From NCBI GenBank assembly GCA_910579775.1, contig CAJTUE010000002.1, positions 186,001 through 250,000 of the forward strand: a stretch of DNA of 64,000 nucleotides, read 5' to 3'. Shown here one piece after another: positions 24,790 through 33,852 of the stretch. This stretch comes from an uncultured Oscillospiraceae bacterium (GTDB taxonomy: Bacteria > Bacillota > Clostridia > Oscillospirales > Oscillospiraceae). Each line of letters opens with the position of its first letter. The stretch's first letter is position 1. The translations under genes were made by a program, and so were the position numbers. Below the pieces are notes generated by a model. That model did not search any database. It was given only the letters and a program-made list of their open reading frames with translations, and had not been told where the DNA came from.

Positions 24790-26592
24790 ATGAGCGAAGA
24801 AAACACCGTAGTCGCCACCCCGGAGGCCCCCGTTTCAGAGGCTCCCACCCCGGCCACCCCGCCGAAAAAATCTGCGGGCAAGAAAAAGAAGACGGCAAGA
24901 AAGATCCGCAACGCCGTTATCGCCGTTGTGGTCATCGCCGCCCTTGCTGTCGGAGGTTTTTTCCTTTGGAAATTCCTCAATAAGCAAGAGGAAGTGAACA
25001 GCGAGATGCAGACTGCCACCGCCGACTGGGGCTCTATCTCCTCCACAGTTCAGGGACAGGGCAGCGCGCGGGCCAAGGAATCCGCCGCCATCACCCTGAC
25101 CCAGACGGGCACGGTGCAGCAGCTCTTCGTCAACGCCGGCGATATGGTGACCGCGGGTCAGCCCCTCTACACCATTTTCTCCCAGGCCGCTGAGGACGAG
25201 GTCAACACCCGCCGGGACAATCTGGCCGCCGCCCAGGAGCGCATCAGCGAGGCCATGAAGTCCATGGGCGAGATCCAAAAGGACATCGCCGACCTCCAGG
25301 CCAAGCAGGGCAAGCTCACCGTCCGCGCCCCCTTCTCGGGCAAGGTCACCGAGGTAGAGGATTTCACCATCAACAAACGCGTGGGCGAGGGCAGCAAGGT
25401 CTGCACCCTGGTCAACGACCGCAAGCTGAAGCTCTCCCTCTACTTCAGCTACGCCTATGAACACGCCATCTCCGTGGGCCAGAGCGTGGACGTTTCCATC
25501 CCCGCCGTGATGCAGTCCTTCGTAGGCAAGGTGGAGAAGGTCAACAAGGTCCATTACATCACCCCCGAGGGTGCCGACCATTTTGAGGTCATTGTCTCCT
25601 TTGAGAATCAGGGCACCCTCACCGAGGGCATGACCGCTACCGCCGCCCTCACCGCCGCCGACGGCACCCCCATCTACCCCTACTCTGGCGGTCAGACCGA
25701 GTATTTTGAGGTGCGCGAGGTGGTCACTGAGGTAGAGGGTCCTGTGGTCTCCTCCAACCTTCTGCGTTACGCCAACGTCAACGCAGGGGACGCGCTCCTC
25801 ACCCTCAGCTCCGACGCTCTGGACGAGCAGATCCGCACCCGCCGGGGCGACCTGGAAACCGCCCAGAAGGGTTTGGAGAACCTGCAAAAAGGCGTGGACG
25901 ACGCCGCCAAGGCTCTGGAGGACGCGGAAAAGGCCTTGGGCGATTTTAACGCCGTAGCCCCCATCGACGGCACCATCACCTCCTGCACTCTGGTGGAGGG
26001 CGCGGAGGTCAAGAGCGGCGACACCGTTATTACCATCTCCAACAACACCACTATGGTGGTCACCATCAGCGTGGACGACCGCAACATCGCCTATGTAAAG
26101 CCCGGCCTGATGGTCAACCTTCAGAGCCAGTGGGGCGACGGCGGAATGTTCACCGGCGTAGTCACCAAGATCGATATGTCCCTCTCCGGTGACTCCATGG
26201 GTTCGGGCATGACCAACTACCCCGTCACCCTGGAGGTGGACAACTTCGACGGCTCTCTGATGGAGGGTATGTGGCTGAGCTACTCCTTTGTCACCAGCCA
26301 GTCGGACAACTGCATCGTGGTACCTATGCAGAGCGTGAAGTACATCGGCGATGACACCTCCGTGGTCTTTATTCAGGCCGATTCCAAGCCGGAAAACGCC
26401 GTGGATGTGGATATCCCTGAGGTCATGCCCGGGCAGGTACCCCAGTATCCCTCTCAGAAGGACGGCTTCTACGCCGTGCCTGTCACCACCGGTCTGACTG
26501 ACAACTACAACGTGGAGATCAAGGAGGGTCTTACTGGCGGAGAGACCATTTTCGTCAACTACTACGTGACCCAGGCCTCCAGCTGGGGTTAA
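24790..26592 (+). CDS. HlyD/MacA-like efflux adaptor protein
   Basis: A 600-residue membrane-fusion-type protein. Residues 1-40 are cytosolic and Pro/Lys-rich, and a single transmembrane helix follows (about 41-61). Lipoyl-like halves (TGTVQQLFVNAGDMVTAGQPL and KLTVRAPFSGKVTEV) flank a short coiled coil, and a second lipoyl/coil set lies near 330-430 (LENLQKGVDDAAKALEDAEKAL, then VAPIDGTITSCTLVEGAEV). It likely links the ABC permease to its substrate. ATG follows AAAAGGAGGATGTAAC. It is the first gene of a unit with the ATPase, permease and an SLH protein; only a TATAAT (24722-24727) marks the promoter. Confidence 0.88.
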   Translation: MSEENTVVATPEAPVSEAPTPATPPKKSAGKKKKTARKIRNAVIAVVVIAALAVGGFFLWKFLNKQEEVNSEMQTATADWGSISSTVQGQGSARAKESAAITLTQTGTVQQLFVNAGDMVTAGQPLYTIFSQAAEDEVNTRRDNLAAAQERISEAMKSMGEIQKDIADLQAKQGKLTVRAPFSGKVTEVEDFTINKRVGEGSKVCTLVNDRKLKLSLYFSYAYEHAISVGQSVDVSIPAVMQSFVGKVEKVNKVHYITPEGADHFEVIVSFENQGTLTEGMTATAALTAADGTPIYPYSGGQTEYFEVREVVTEVEGPVVSSNLLRYANVNAGDALLTLSSDALDEQIRTRRGDLETAQKGLENLQKGVDDAAKALEDAEKALGDFNAVAPIDGTITSCTLVEGAEVKSGDTVITISNNTTMVVTISVDDRNIAYVKPGLMVNLQSQWGDGGMFTGVVTKIDMSLSGDSMGSGMTNYPVTLEVDNFDGSLMEGMWLSYSFVTSQSDNCIVVPMQSVKYIGDDTSVVFIQADSKPENAVDVDIPEVMPGQVPQYPSQKDGFYAVPVTTGLTDNYNVEIKEGLTGGETIFVNYYVTQASSWG

Positions 26593-26602
26593 GGTGAACG
26601 CC

Positions 26603-27298
26603 ATGCTCATTGATATCAAAGACCTCTATAAGATCTACAACGAGGGCAAGGAGAGCGAGGTGCGGGCCCTAGACGGCGTCTCCCTCCAAATTGACCGGGG
26701 CGAGTTCGTCTCCATCATCGGCCAGTCCGGCTCAGGCAAGTCCACCCTCATGAACATTCTGGGCTGTCTGGACATCCCCACCTACGGCGACTATCATCTG
26801 GACGGCACGGACATCACCGAACTGTCCGACCGCCAGCTGGCCCATATCCGCAACAAGCAGATCGGGTTCATTTTCCAGGGCTATAACCTGATTCCCGCCC
26901 TCAATGCCCGGGAAAATGTAGAGCTTCCTCTCATTTATCAGGGCTTCTCCGGAGAAAAGCGCCGTGAGCGCAGCGAGGCGGCCTTGGAGCGGGTGGCCAT
27001 GTTCGACCGGGCCAACCACAAGCCCAGCGAGATGTCCGGTGGCCAGCAGCAGCGCGTGGCCATCGCCCGGGCCATTGCCACCCACCCCTCTATCATCATG
27101 GCCGACGAGCCAACCGGCGCGTTGGACTCCAAGACAGGCAAGCATGTGCTGGAGATCCTTCATTCCCTCCATGAAGACGGCACCACCGTTATCCTGATCA
27201 CCCACGACAACGGCATTGCCGCCACCGCCGAGCGTATCATCCGCCTGGCCGACGGCAAGATCGTGGCCGACGGCCCCAGAGAGGAGGTTGGACTGTGA
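26603..27298 (+). CDS. MacB/LolD-like ABC transporter ATPase
   Basis: A 231-residue ATPase of the MacB/LolD class. It has Walker [10 protein letters not shown] (about 40-48), Q-loop [18 protein letters not shown], signature [16 protein letters not shown] (about 137-152), Walker [13 protein letters not shown] and the H-loop LITHD. It probably powers mechanotransmission export with the downstream FtsX-type permease. ATG 26603 is preferred, with AAGGTG 6 nt upstream, over a GTG at 26594. It lies 10 nt after the adaptor gene. Confidence 0.93.
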   Translation: MLIDIKDLYKIYNEGKESEVRALDGVSLQIDRGEFVSIIGQSGSGKSTLMNILGCLDIPTYGDYHLDGTDITELSDRQLAHIRNKQIGFIFQGYNLIPALNARENVELPLIYQGFSGEKRRERSEAALERVAMFDRANHKPSEMSGGQQQRVAIARAIATHPSIIMADEPTGALDSKTGKHVLEILHSLHEDGTTVILITHDNGIAATAERIIRLADGKIVADGPREEVGL

Positions 27299-28626
27299 AT
27301 ATCCGTCAAGCGTTGAAGATGGCCGTCAAGTCCATCTCCTCCAACAAGGCCCGTTCCCTGCTCACCATGCTGGGCGTCATCATCGGCCTGGCGGCGGTCA
27401 TCGTCCTGGTAAGCTATTCTCAGGGCAAGAACCTTGCCACCAAGGCCCTCTATGAGAGCCAGGGCAAGAATATCCTGGAGGTATACGCCTACTCCTGGAA
27501 CTCCCCCCGGGACATCGGCCAGGAGCTGTACGACTACTGCCAGGGCCTGGACGAGGTGGCGGGCATCACTCCCAACGGCCAGATCTGGCGGGACATGACC
27601 ATCACCTATGGCGCCAAGACCCTGGCCCGCAATGACCGCTACGGCATGGGATCCATCGCCGTCGTTGGCGGCGGCGTGTACGTCGAAGGCGGCATGGGCG
27701 GCCAGCAGGAGGACCACTACCCTACTATCTACCTGGGCAACGACCAGTTCGGCCTGTGCAACAACTACACCATTGCCAAGGGCCGGGAGATCAGCTATAT
27801 GGAGATCCAGAACATGAGCCAGGTGTGCGTTCTTGGCTCGGACACTGCCGAATACCTCTTCTCCTTTGCCGACCCCATCGACAAAACCATCAACATCAAC
27901 GGCCGGCCCTTCCGGGTGGTGGGCGTTTACGAGAGCAAGGCCGCCAAGGCGGTTTTGGGCAAGTCCAAGAACGATCAAAACGACGACACCTATTGGATCA
28001 AGGAATCCCTCAAGCGCCAGGACAAGCTGATCATGCTCCCCTATACCATGACCCGGTACTACAACAACAACGAAGCCATCGACCAGTACTATGTGAAGGC
28101 CAGGTCCTCCGGGGATATCAAAAAAGTAGTCACCTCCCTCAACAGCTTCCTCTCCGGGATCATCAATCAAAATACCGGAAGCTACCAGGTCTATAACCCC
28201 GGCGAGTATCAGGAAAACCAGCAGAAGCAGGAAGACATGGACAACCAGTTCATCGCGGGCATCGCCGCCATCTCCCTGCTGGTGGGCGGCATCGGCATCA
28301 TGAACATCATGCTGGTCACCGTCACCGAGCGCACCCGTGAGATCGGCATCCGCAAGGCCATCGGCGCGGAGCGGCGAAGCATCATCATCCAGTTCCTCAT
28401 CGAGGCCGCCATGATCTGCGGCATCGGCGGATTGTTCGGCATCGCCGCGGGCTACATCATAACCATGGTCCTGACAAAAGCCCAATTCGGCCTGGTCATC
28501 ATGCCCAGCGGCGGCATCACCGTCGCCGCCTTCGGTATCTCGGTAGCTCTGGGCATCATCTTCGGCCTCTGGCCCGCCATCAAAGCCAGCCGTCTCCAGC
28601 CCGTGGAAGCCCTGCGGGCAGACTAA
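27295..28626 (+). CDS. MacB-like FtsX-family ABC permease
   Basis: A 443-residue permease. The first transmembrane helix is at about 19-43 (KARSLLTMLGVIIGLAAVIVL), a large extracytoplasmic MacB periplasmic-core-like domain spans about 45-310, and three C-terminal helices carry the FtsX signature (GIGIMNIMLVTVTERTREIGIRKAIGA). It starts with GTG at 27295, 7 nt after AGGAGG and overlapping the ATPase stop (GTGA). The substrate is unknown; the SLH protein encoded next may be part of the same envelope function. Confidence 0.92.
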   Translation: MNIRQALKMAVKSISSNKARSLLTMLGVIIGLAAVIVLVSYSQGKNLATKALYESQGKNILEVYAYSWNSPRDIGQELYDYCQGLDEVAGITPNGQIWRDMTITYGAKTLARNDRYGMGSIAVVGGGVYVEGGMGGQQEDHYPTIYLGNDQFGLCNNYTIAKGREISYMEIQNMSQVCVLGSDTAEYLFSFADPIDKTININGRPFRVVGVYESKAAKAVLGKSKNDQNDDTYWIKESLKRQDKLIMLPYTMTRYYNNNEAIDQYYVKARSSGDIKKVVTSLNSFLSGIINQNTGSYQVYNPGEYQENQQKQEDMDNQFIAGIAAISLLVGGIGIMNIMLVTVTERTREIGIRKAIGAERRSIIIQFLIEAAMICGIGGLFGIAAGYIITMVLTKAQFGLVIMPSGGITVAAFGISVALGIIFGLWPAIKASRLQPVEALRAD

Positions 28627-28645
28627 ATCTAGGAGGGATACGCAA

Positions 28646-30967
28646 ATGAAGAGAACAAAATGGATCGCTTTGCTTCTGGCGGTGTGCCTGCTGGCGGGGA
28701 CTGTTCCCGCCGTCTCCGCCGCCACCACCCCCATCTCCCCCGCCTTTACCGACATCGCCGACCCTAACGTGGCGGAGAGCGCGGACCTGCTGCGGCTGCT
28801 GGGTATCGTCAACGGCACCGGCGGCACCGCCTTCCGGCCCCAGGGGACTTTGACCCGGGCAGAGTTTTCCAAGATGGCTGTGGAGCTGGTGGGGGACGGC
28901 GGCAAGGCCGCGTCCCAGATGAACCGCACCATCTTCCGTGACGTCCCCTCTACCCACTGGGCCCGTGGCTACATCCATGTGGCCGCCCAGGTCTCGACCG
29001 GGGAGGGTACCAAAGCCCCCCTCATCCGTGGGGACGGCGCGGGCTATTTTAAACCGGACGCTCCCATCTCCTTTGCTGAGTCGGTCACTATCCTCATGCG
29101 GGTGCTGAGCTACAGCGACGACACCGTAGGCTTCGGCTCCGCCTGGTATGACGGCTATCTCTCCACCGCTGCCCAGATTGGCCTCACCAACGGCGTGTCC
29201 GCCGCTCCCCTGGCCTCCATCACCCGTGGCGACGCCGCCATCCTCTTCGCCAACGCCCTCTTTACCGCTCCCCGGGGTGGCAAGGACGTGTTTCTGGTCG
29301 CCTCTCTGGGTGGCTCCATTACCGAGTCCCAGCTGGTGCTGGAGGTAAAGGGCCAGACCACCTCTGACGGCGGCTGGGCCCTGCGCACCGCGGAAAAGAG
29401 CTACCGCACCCATCGGGGCAACCTCTCCACCTCCTATCAGGGCCAGCGGTGCAAGCTGGTGCTGGACAAGGAGGGGGACGTGCTGGCCCTCCAGCAGGAC
29501 GCCGACTACGCCACCCGCACCGTCCGCATTTTGGAGGCCGAGGCTCGTTATGTGGTGGCCCAGGGTCAGGAGCAGATCCTGGTGGACCCCACCACGCCCG
29601 TCTACCAGAGCGGCGAGAAGGAGTCCTCCTACGGCGAGACCTACGCCAAGCAGATGCCCTACGGCACCAACGCCGTGTTCTGCTATAATAAGGCAGGCGC
29701 GCTCCAGTCCATCTACCTTCTGGCCGAGGGGCTCAACTCCGTCACCGCCGTGGCCAAGCCCGGCACCGACCCCTTCCGCCCCCTATTCTCCTCTGTCACT
29801 CCCACCGTCTATAAAAACGGTGTTCCCGCCACTCTGAGCGACGTCAAGCCCTACGACGTGGGCAGCTTTGACGGCGGCGCGGACGTGCTCAACCTCTCCG
29901 ACCGCAAGCTCACCGGCGTCTATGAAAACGCCAGCCCCAGCGCGGTGAGCCCCAGCACCATCACCGTCATGGGCGCCCAGTTCAATGTTCTGGACTGCGC
30001 CCTGAAGGATCTGACCAGCTTCAAACTGGGCGACCGCATGACCCTCCTGCTGGACAGCTATAACAATGTGGCCGGGGTGGTCTCTCCCGACGCTGTGACC
30101 GGCGAGCCCATCGGCGTTGCCACCATCACCGGCAACAGCGAATCCGGCTATCAGGCCTCGGTGGAGCTGGCGTATGGCTTTACTGTGAAGGGTGAGGTCA
30201 CCTCCTCCGCCACCGCCATGGAGCGCGCCCCCGGCCGTCTGGCCAGCGTGGCCTCCTTTGAGAGCGGCCATCTCCGTTTGACCACTGTGGTCGAAAACGT
30301 CCCCTCCGGGACTTGGCGGCCCTCTGAAGGCAAGCTGGGCAGCTTGAATGTGGCTCCCCAGGCGGCGATCTATGACAAGGCCGGCAACAGTCCCCTCACC
30401 CGGGTGACCCTTTCCCAGGTCACCGCTGCCTCCATCCCCGCCGGCCAGATCACCTATTACCATGTGGATAATAACGGCAGCGTGGATATCCTCCAGCTGA
30501 ACGACGCCACCGGCGAATGCTACACCTACGGCATCCTCACCAAGGGCGAGGGCATGTATTCCTCCGGCTCCACCGGCCTTTCTACCTCCAACCCCACAGT
30601 CTACGTGAAAAACAATAAGGATTCCCTGCACCTGATCTCCGCCCTCTCCGCCGTGGGCGCCGAAAACACTTTTGTGGGCGTGGCTCCCGGCACCTCTGAA
30701 CTCGACGGCGTCAGCCGCCTGGGCAGCACGATCACCCTCCGCTCCCAGGCACGGGTCCGCCGCACCGCCTTCACCGACGACTCGGTCACCGTCAACGGCA
30801 CAGTCTATCCCCTGGCGGCCAACATTGATGACTGCTGCTACAACGCCAAGTCCAAAACCTGGTTCTCTTCTCTCAACGAGGCGCTGGCCTACACCAACGC
30901 CCTCACCGTCTACTTTGACCGCTCCCCCGCCCAGGGCGGCAAGGTCCGTCTTGTGGTCGTCGAGTAA
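28646..30967 (+). CDS. SLH-domain surface protein
   Basis: A 773-residue exported protein. The signal peptide covers about residues 1-25 (LLLAVCLLAGTVPAVSA). Three SLH repeats sit at about 33-90 (FTDIADPNVAESADLL with LTRAEFSKMAVEL), 93-157 (FRDVPSTHWARGYIHVAA with ISFAESVTILMRVL) and 160-212. SLH repeats anchor proteins to pyruvylated secondary wall polymers. The remaining 560 residues are beta-rich with no recognised enzyme domain. ATG follows AGGAGGGATACGCAA, 19 nt after the permease stop, and a strong terminator follows. Confidence 0.9.
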   Translation: MKRTKWIALLLAVCLLAGTVPAVSAATTPISPAFTDIADPNVAESADLLRLLGIVNGTGGTAFRPQGTLTRAEFSKMAVELVGDGGKAASQMNRTIFRDVPSTHWARGYIHVAAQVSTGEGTKAPLIRGDGAGYFKPDAPISFAESVTILMRVLSYSDDTVGFGSAWYDGYLSTAAQIGLTNGVSAAPLASITRGDAAILFANALFTAPRGGKDVFLVASLGGSITESQLVLEVKGQTTSDGGWALRTAEKSYRTHRGNLSTSYQGQRCKLVLDKEGDVLALQQDADYATRTVRILEAEARYVVAQGQEQILVDPTTPVYQSGEKESSYGETYAKQMPYGTNAVFCYNKAGALQSIYLLAEGLNSVTAVAKPGTDPFRPLFSSVTPTVYKNGVPATLSDVKPYDVGSFDGGADVLNLSDRKLTGVYENASPSAVSPSTITVMGAQFNVLDCALKDLTSFKLGDRMTLLLDSYNNVAGVVSPDAVTGEPIGVATITGNSESGYQASVELAYGFTVKGEVTSSATAMERAPGRLASVASFESGHLRLTTVVENVPSGTWRPSEGKLGSLNVAPQAAIYDKAGNSPLTRVTLSQVTAASIPAGQITYYHVDNNGSVDILQLNDATGECYTYGILTKGEGMYSSGSTGLSTSNPTVYVKNNKDSLHLISALSAVGAENTFVGVAPGTSELDGVSRLGSTITLRSQARVRRTAFTDDSVTVNGTVYPLAANIDDCCYNAKSKTWFSSLNEALAYTNALTVYFDRSPAQGGKVRLVVVE

Positions 30968-30983
30968 ACTTCAAATATATTGA

Positions 30984-31016
30984 AAGCGGGAGGGCACAAG
31001 CCCTCCCGCTTTTTTC
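30984..31016 (+). terminator. Terminator of the export/SLH unit
   Basis: AAGCGGGAGGG (30984-30994) pairs with CCCTCCCGCTT (31001-31011) followed by a T run. It sits just before the smpB promoter. Confidence 0.93.
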
Positions 31017-31045
31017 TTGACAGATGTGATATAATAGTGTATACT
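31017..31045 (+). promoter_or_regulatory. smpB promoter
   Basis: TTGACA (31017-31022), 17 nt, TATACT (31040-31045). A TATAAT within the spacer (31030-31035) is too close to the -35 to pair with it. Confidence 0.88.
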
Positions 31046-31071
31046 TCCCTTTCTGGTCAGGAGGTGAGCCC

Positions 31072-31542
31072 ATGGCGCAGCAGAGCGGAAAAAGGGTGGT
31101 GGCGAAAAATCCCAAGGCCTACCACGATTACTTTATTGAAGACACCTATGAAGCGGGGGTCGCCCTGGCGGGTACAGAGGTCAAATCCATCCGCTTAGGC
31201 AACGTCAACCTGAAGGATTCCTTCTGCGTCATCAAGGAAGGGCAACTCACTCTTCTGGGCGTTCACATCTCCCCCTACGAGAAGGGAAACATCTTTAACA
31301 AGGAGCCCCGGCGCCCCCGGCAGCTACTGATGCACAAGCGGGAGATTTATCGTCTGGGGGCAAAGATGCAGCAGAGCGGCTACGCCCTCATTCCCCTGTC
31401 GGTGTACTTCTCCGGCCCCCGGGTGAAGGTGGAGCTGGGGCTTGCGAAGGGCAAGAAGCTCTATGACAAGCGGGATTCCGCCGCCCAGCGGGACGCCAAG
31501 CGGGAGATCGACCGCAGAATGAAGGAACAACGGACGCGGTAA
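31072..31542 (+). CDS. smpB: SsrA-binding protein SmpB
   Basis: Binds tmRNA and carries it to stalled ribosomes in trans-translation. The 156 residues start with a basic tail and carry NPKAYHDYFIEDTYEAGVAL (about 10-29), GTEVKSIRLGNVNLKDSF and HISPYEKGNIFNKEPRRPR. The C-terminal basic tail GLAKGKKLYDKRDSAAQRDAK reads the empty mRNA channel. ATG follows CAGGAGGTGAGCCC. tmRNA itself lies 0.75 kb downstream on the same strand. Confidence 0.98.
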   Translation: MAQQSGKRVVAKNPKAYHDYFIEDTYEAGVALAGTEVKSIRLGNVNLKDSFCVIKEGQLTLLGVHISPYEKGNIFNKEPRRPRQLLMHKREIYRLGAKMQQSGYALIPLSVYFSGPRVKVELGLAKGKKLYDKRDSAAQRDAKREIDRRMKEQRTR

Positions 31543-31572
31543 ACGCGTCTGACAAACAAAGGAGTGTTGCAT

Positions 31573-32094
31573 ATGTCCAATCCCACCTTTACCATCACCA
31601 TGGAAAACGGCGGCGTCATGACCGGGGAGCTCTACCCCGACAAGGCCCCCAACTCAGTGAACAACTTCATCGCCCTGGCCCAAAGCGGCTTCTACAACGG
31701 CCTCACCTTCCACCGGGTCATCCCCGGCTTTATGATCCAGGGCGGCTGCCCCAAGGGCACCGGCACCGGCGGTCCGGGCTACTCCATCAAGGGGGAGTTT
31801 TCCGGCAACGGCTTCCGGCAAAACGACCTGGTCCATGACCGGGGCGTCCTCTCCATGGCCCGGGCCATGGCCCCCAACTCCGCCGGAAGCCAGTTCTTCA
31901 TCATGGTGGAGAAGGCGCCCCATCTGGACGGCCAGTACGCCGCCTTCGGTAAGGTGCTGGAGGGCCTGGACGTGGCCGACGCCATCGTCTCCGTGCGCAC
32001 CGATTTCCAGGATAAACCTCTGGAGGCCCAGCGCATCGCCACCGTCACCATCGACACTCACGGCGAGACCTATCCCGCACCCGAAAAGGTGTAA
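31573..32094 (+). CDS. Cyclophilin-type peptidyl-prolyl isomerase
   Basis: A 173-residue cytosolic PPIase. Core motifs are [32 protein letters not shown] (about 28-60, read in parts), [20 protein letters not shown] (about 91-110) and [18 protein letters not shown]. The active-site Arg (FHRV) and Gln-Gly are present. ATG 31573 is chosen because AAGGAG lies 8 nt upstream; no signal peptide is present. It lies between smpB and tmRNA. Confidence 0.93.
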   Translation: MSNPTFTITMENGGVMTGELYPDKAPNSVNNFIALAQSGFYNGLTFHRVIPGFMIQGGCPKGTGTGGPGYSIKGEFSGNGFRQNDLVHDRGVLSMARAMAPNSAGSQFFIMVEKAPHLDGQYAAFGKVLEGLDVADAIVSVRTDFQDKPLEAQRIATVTIDTHGETYPAPEKV

Positions 32095-32288
32095 TTCTCC
32101 CAGCACGAAGAACTACGTTTGCTTGACCTGATCTTGATCCCATCGTTCGCGGCGGCAAGGGTCTTGCCCTTGACCTTCTACCAAATCGAAGCCCAGCGCA
32201 GCGGGTTCGATTTGGAGAGGAGGAACAGCGGAATGAGTGAGTTTTCGGTTTTAGCCGGAAACGAACGATATGGAGCTTGCTCCGACGA

Positions 32289-32639
32289 GGGGCCGTACCG
32301 GTTTCGACGGGGGTATGGAGGCGGGAATAGCGGGCGGATGCGCCTAACATCCTTAAAATGGGCAACTTATAAATTAAAGAACAACGATAACGTAGTTCTC
32401 GCTGCCGCTTAATTAGCCGCAGCCATCCGCGCCGGAGGGGCCACGGGCCGGCAAGGGTGTCATCTTAGTGGCGTCCGTGAGCGCGGTAAGAGTTGCCCGC
32501 GCCATGCACAATGACTCTACCAAGCCCCGCAGCGTGACGGTTCGCGTCGGGGTAAGGGAATGTAAATAACCGTCTGCGCCCGGAGAAGTTCCCGTCAAAG
32601 TGCTTTCGGACAGGGGTTCAACTCCCCTCGGCTCCACCA
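32289..32639 (+). ncRNA. ssrA: Transfer-messenger RNA (tmRNA)
   Basis: The 5' end GGGGCCGTACCGGTTTCGAC and the 3' end GGTTCAACTCCCCTCGGCTC followed by CACCA are the diagnostic tmRNA ends. GGGGCCG (32289-32295) pairs with CGGCTCC (32628-32634), one G-U, to form the Ala-type acceptor stem, and CCA is encoded. The tag frame after about 32361 reads ATYKLKNNDNVVLAAA then TAA; the exact resume codon is uncertain, but the LAAA end fits a ClpXP degron. A terminator follows at 32715-32748. Confidence 0.97.
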
Positions 32640-32714
32640 AAATTATCGCTGGTCGAACACCAGGGAGCACCGTTTTCGTGTTCCCCTATGGTATTGTGCT
32701 GGCGTTCGAGATGA

Positions 32715-32748
32715 AGACGGACAGGTCATAAACCTGCCCGTCTTTTTC
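32715..32748 (+). terminator. tmRNA terminator
   Basis: AGACGGACAGGT (32715-32726) pairs with ACCTGCCCGTCT (32732-32743), one mismatch, followed by TTTTT. It marks the end of core-genome sequence before accessory DNA. Confidence 0.9.
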
Positions 32749-32798
32749 TTCCTCGCAGTTATTTACAAAAAGTGCTGGGTTACTTTATAATAAGAATT

Positions 32799-32825
32799 AA
32801 GCTCTCTGTTGTGAGCAGAGAGCTT
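32799..32825 (-). terminator. Hairpin downstream of the 46-residue ORF
   Basis: AAGCTCTCTG (32799-32808) and CAGAGAGCTT (32816-32825) pair perfectly around a 7-nt loop. On the minus strand it is followed by AATTCTTATTA, a weak T-rich tail. Confidence 0.5.
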
Positions 32826-32836
32826 GCACGACCGGT

Positions 32837-32977
32837 TTACTCGACCGGGTCTTCCGCGAAAATCTCTACGTGTCTTTCCGCAAAAACGACTTCGAGATTT
32901 TCGCAGGCTATGCTGAGCGCGCCAAGCTGATTTTCAAACTTCAGTAAGGCGCGCTCAAACTCATTCTGAGCTCGCAT
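32837..32977 (-). CDS. Small hypothetical protein, 46 residues
   Basis: Reads MRAQNEFERALLKFENQLGA to EDPVE then TAA. ATG 32977 follows AAGGAGGAAAATCT, a strong ribosome site. It is predicted helical and acidic, and no family was recognised. A promoter-like TGGACT-17-TATACT lies upstream (33011-33039) and a hairpin follows. It belongs to the AT-richer accessory segment. Confidence 0.65.
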   Translation of the reverse strand: MRAQNEFERALLKFENQLGALSIACENLEVVFAERHVEIFAEDPVE

Positions 32978-33010
32978 AGATTTTCCTCCTTATCTTGTGA
33001 TTATTGAAAT

Positions 33011-33039
33011 AGTATAGCACAATATCTTGTGGAAGTCCA
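33011..33039 (-). promoter_or_regulatory. Putative promoter for the 46-residue ORF
   Basis: Minus strand TGGACT (33034-33039), 17 nt, TATACT (33011-33016). Confidence 0.55.
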
Positions 33040-33053
33040 TCTCCAAAGATAGT

Positions 33054-33092
33054 AAAAAGCCGAACGAGTTTTTATGCTCGCTCGGCTTTTTG
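33054..33092. terminator. Bidirectional terminator in the accessory segment
   Basis: AAAAAGCCGAACGAG and CTCGCTCGGCTTTTT form a long stem around TTTTTATG, with a T run on either strand. It follows the 97-residue ORF on the minus strand. Confidence 0.8.
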
Positions 33093-33214
33093 CTTATTTT
33101 GCTCCCAGGAGCTCCATATCAAGCCCATTTCTATTCCGAGGGTAAATCTAAGAGCCTATGCTCTAAAACTCGATACGGACTGATTCTGGCTTGTCTGGGT
33201 GCGTCCTGCGCTTT

Positions 33215-33508
33215 TTAATGACAGCGGTCGGGGCAATCGTCCCAATTAGAATACCCGTGCGGGCATGGCGGATTTTCCTCTTTCTTATAACCGAGGCACG
33301 CGGCCGCCTTCTCGGTGTCGCAGAAAATAACGTCATTCGCCATAACTTCGATAACTTGCCCGTTATGAATAAACTCTACAATAGCGGTGGCGTACCGAAT
33401 AACGCCGCCAGAGTGCCCGCCGACCATAGGCGAGGGCGGTATAACTTCTGATACCTCTGCCCACTTATGAAAAATAGCGTCAACGCCTTTTGCTCTACAC
33501 AATCGCAT
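33215..33508 (-). CDS. Hypothetical protein with His/Cys-rich C-terminus
   Basis: A 97-residue protein from ATG 33508 behind AAGGAGGATTCCAAA. The N-terminal part (MRLCRAKGVDAIFHKWAEV) resembles a small domain ligand-binding beta fold; VIRYATAIVEFIHNGQVIEV follows. The C-terminus CPHGYSNWDDCPDRCH suggests metal binding. No family was recognised with confidence. It lies in a row of small minus-strand genes with near-identical AAGGAGGA ribosome sites, 13 nt after a lipoprotein gene. Confidence 0.6.
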   Translation of the reverse strand: MRLCRAKGVDAIFHKWAEVSEVIPPSPMVGGHSGGVIRYATAIVEFIHNGQVIEVMANDVIFCDTEKAAACLGYKKEENPPCPHGYSNWDDCPDRCH

Positions 33509-33521
33509 TTTGGAATCCTCC

Positions 33522-33833
33522 TTATTTCGCACCGCAGATAATCACGTTTTCGGGAAGGTATTCGGGCTTATTGGTATACAGCACCGCCTCGTTAAAGGAG
33601 GTCCAAAATTGATTCCCGCAGCATTTCGTGGTAACGCCAAGAGCGTCGGAACCTCCGTCTTTCCACTTGTTTACCTCGTGCAAATGATACTCGCCCGCCT
33701 CATAGGTGAGTATGTAATTAAAGGTATTTGTCTCATTGGTAAAGCCCTCCGTCAAGTTTCCAGAGTTACCCATACAGCCAGCTAAGCTAAGAATGCAAAG
33801 TAGCGCCGCGACTACCGCAATACACTTTTTCAT
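33522..33833 (-). CDS. Small lipoprotein of unknown function
   Basis: A 103-residue protein with a signal peptide and lipobox (MKKCIAVVAALLCILSLAGC, lipidated Cys at 20). The mature part is polar, with FNYILTYEAGEYHLHEVNKW and a Cys pair (TKCCGNQFW). Two Asn/Thr-rich residue stretches follow the lipobox. It lies in the AT-richer accessory block. Function unknown. Confidence 0.7.
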   Translation of the reverse strand: MKKCIAVVAALLCILSLAGCMGNSGNLTEGFTNETNTFNYILTYEAGEYHLHEVNKWKDGGSDALGVTTKCCGNQFWTSFNEAVLYTNKPEYLPENVIICGAK

Positions 33834-33852
33834 TTCTCCGTCACCTCCTCTC

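Noticed and set aside
24835..26619. 594-codon minus-strand open frame
   Set aside because: Antisense shadow of the efflux adaptor gene; low-complexity Gly/Val/His composition and no start context.
32413..32670. 85-codon minus-strand ORF
   Set aside because: Lies antisense within tmRNA and has no ribosome site.
32600..32700. tmRNA 3' end as the attachment site of the accessory block
   Set aside because: No second copy of the tmRNA 3' sequence was found by eye at 42.8-43 kb or elsewhere in the window, and the intact integrase is a serine type.
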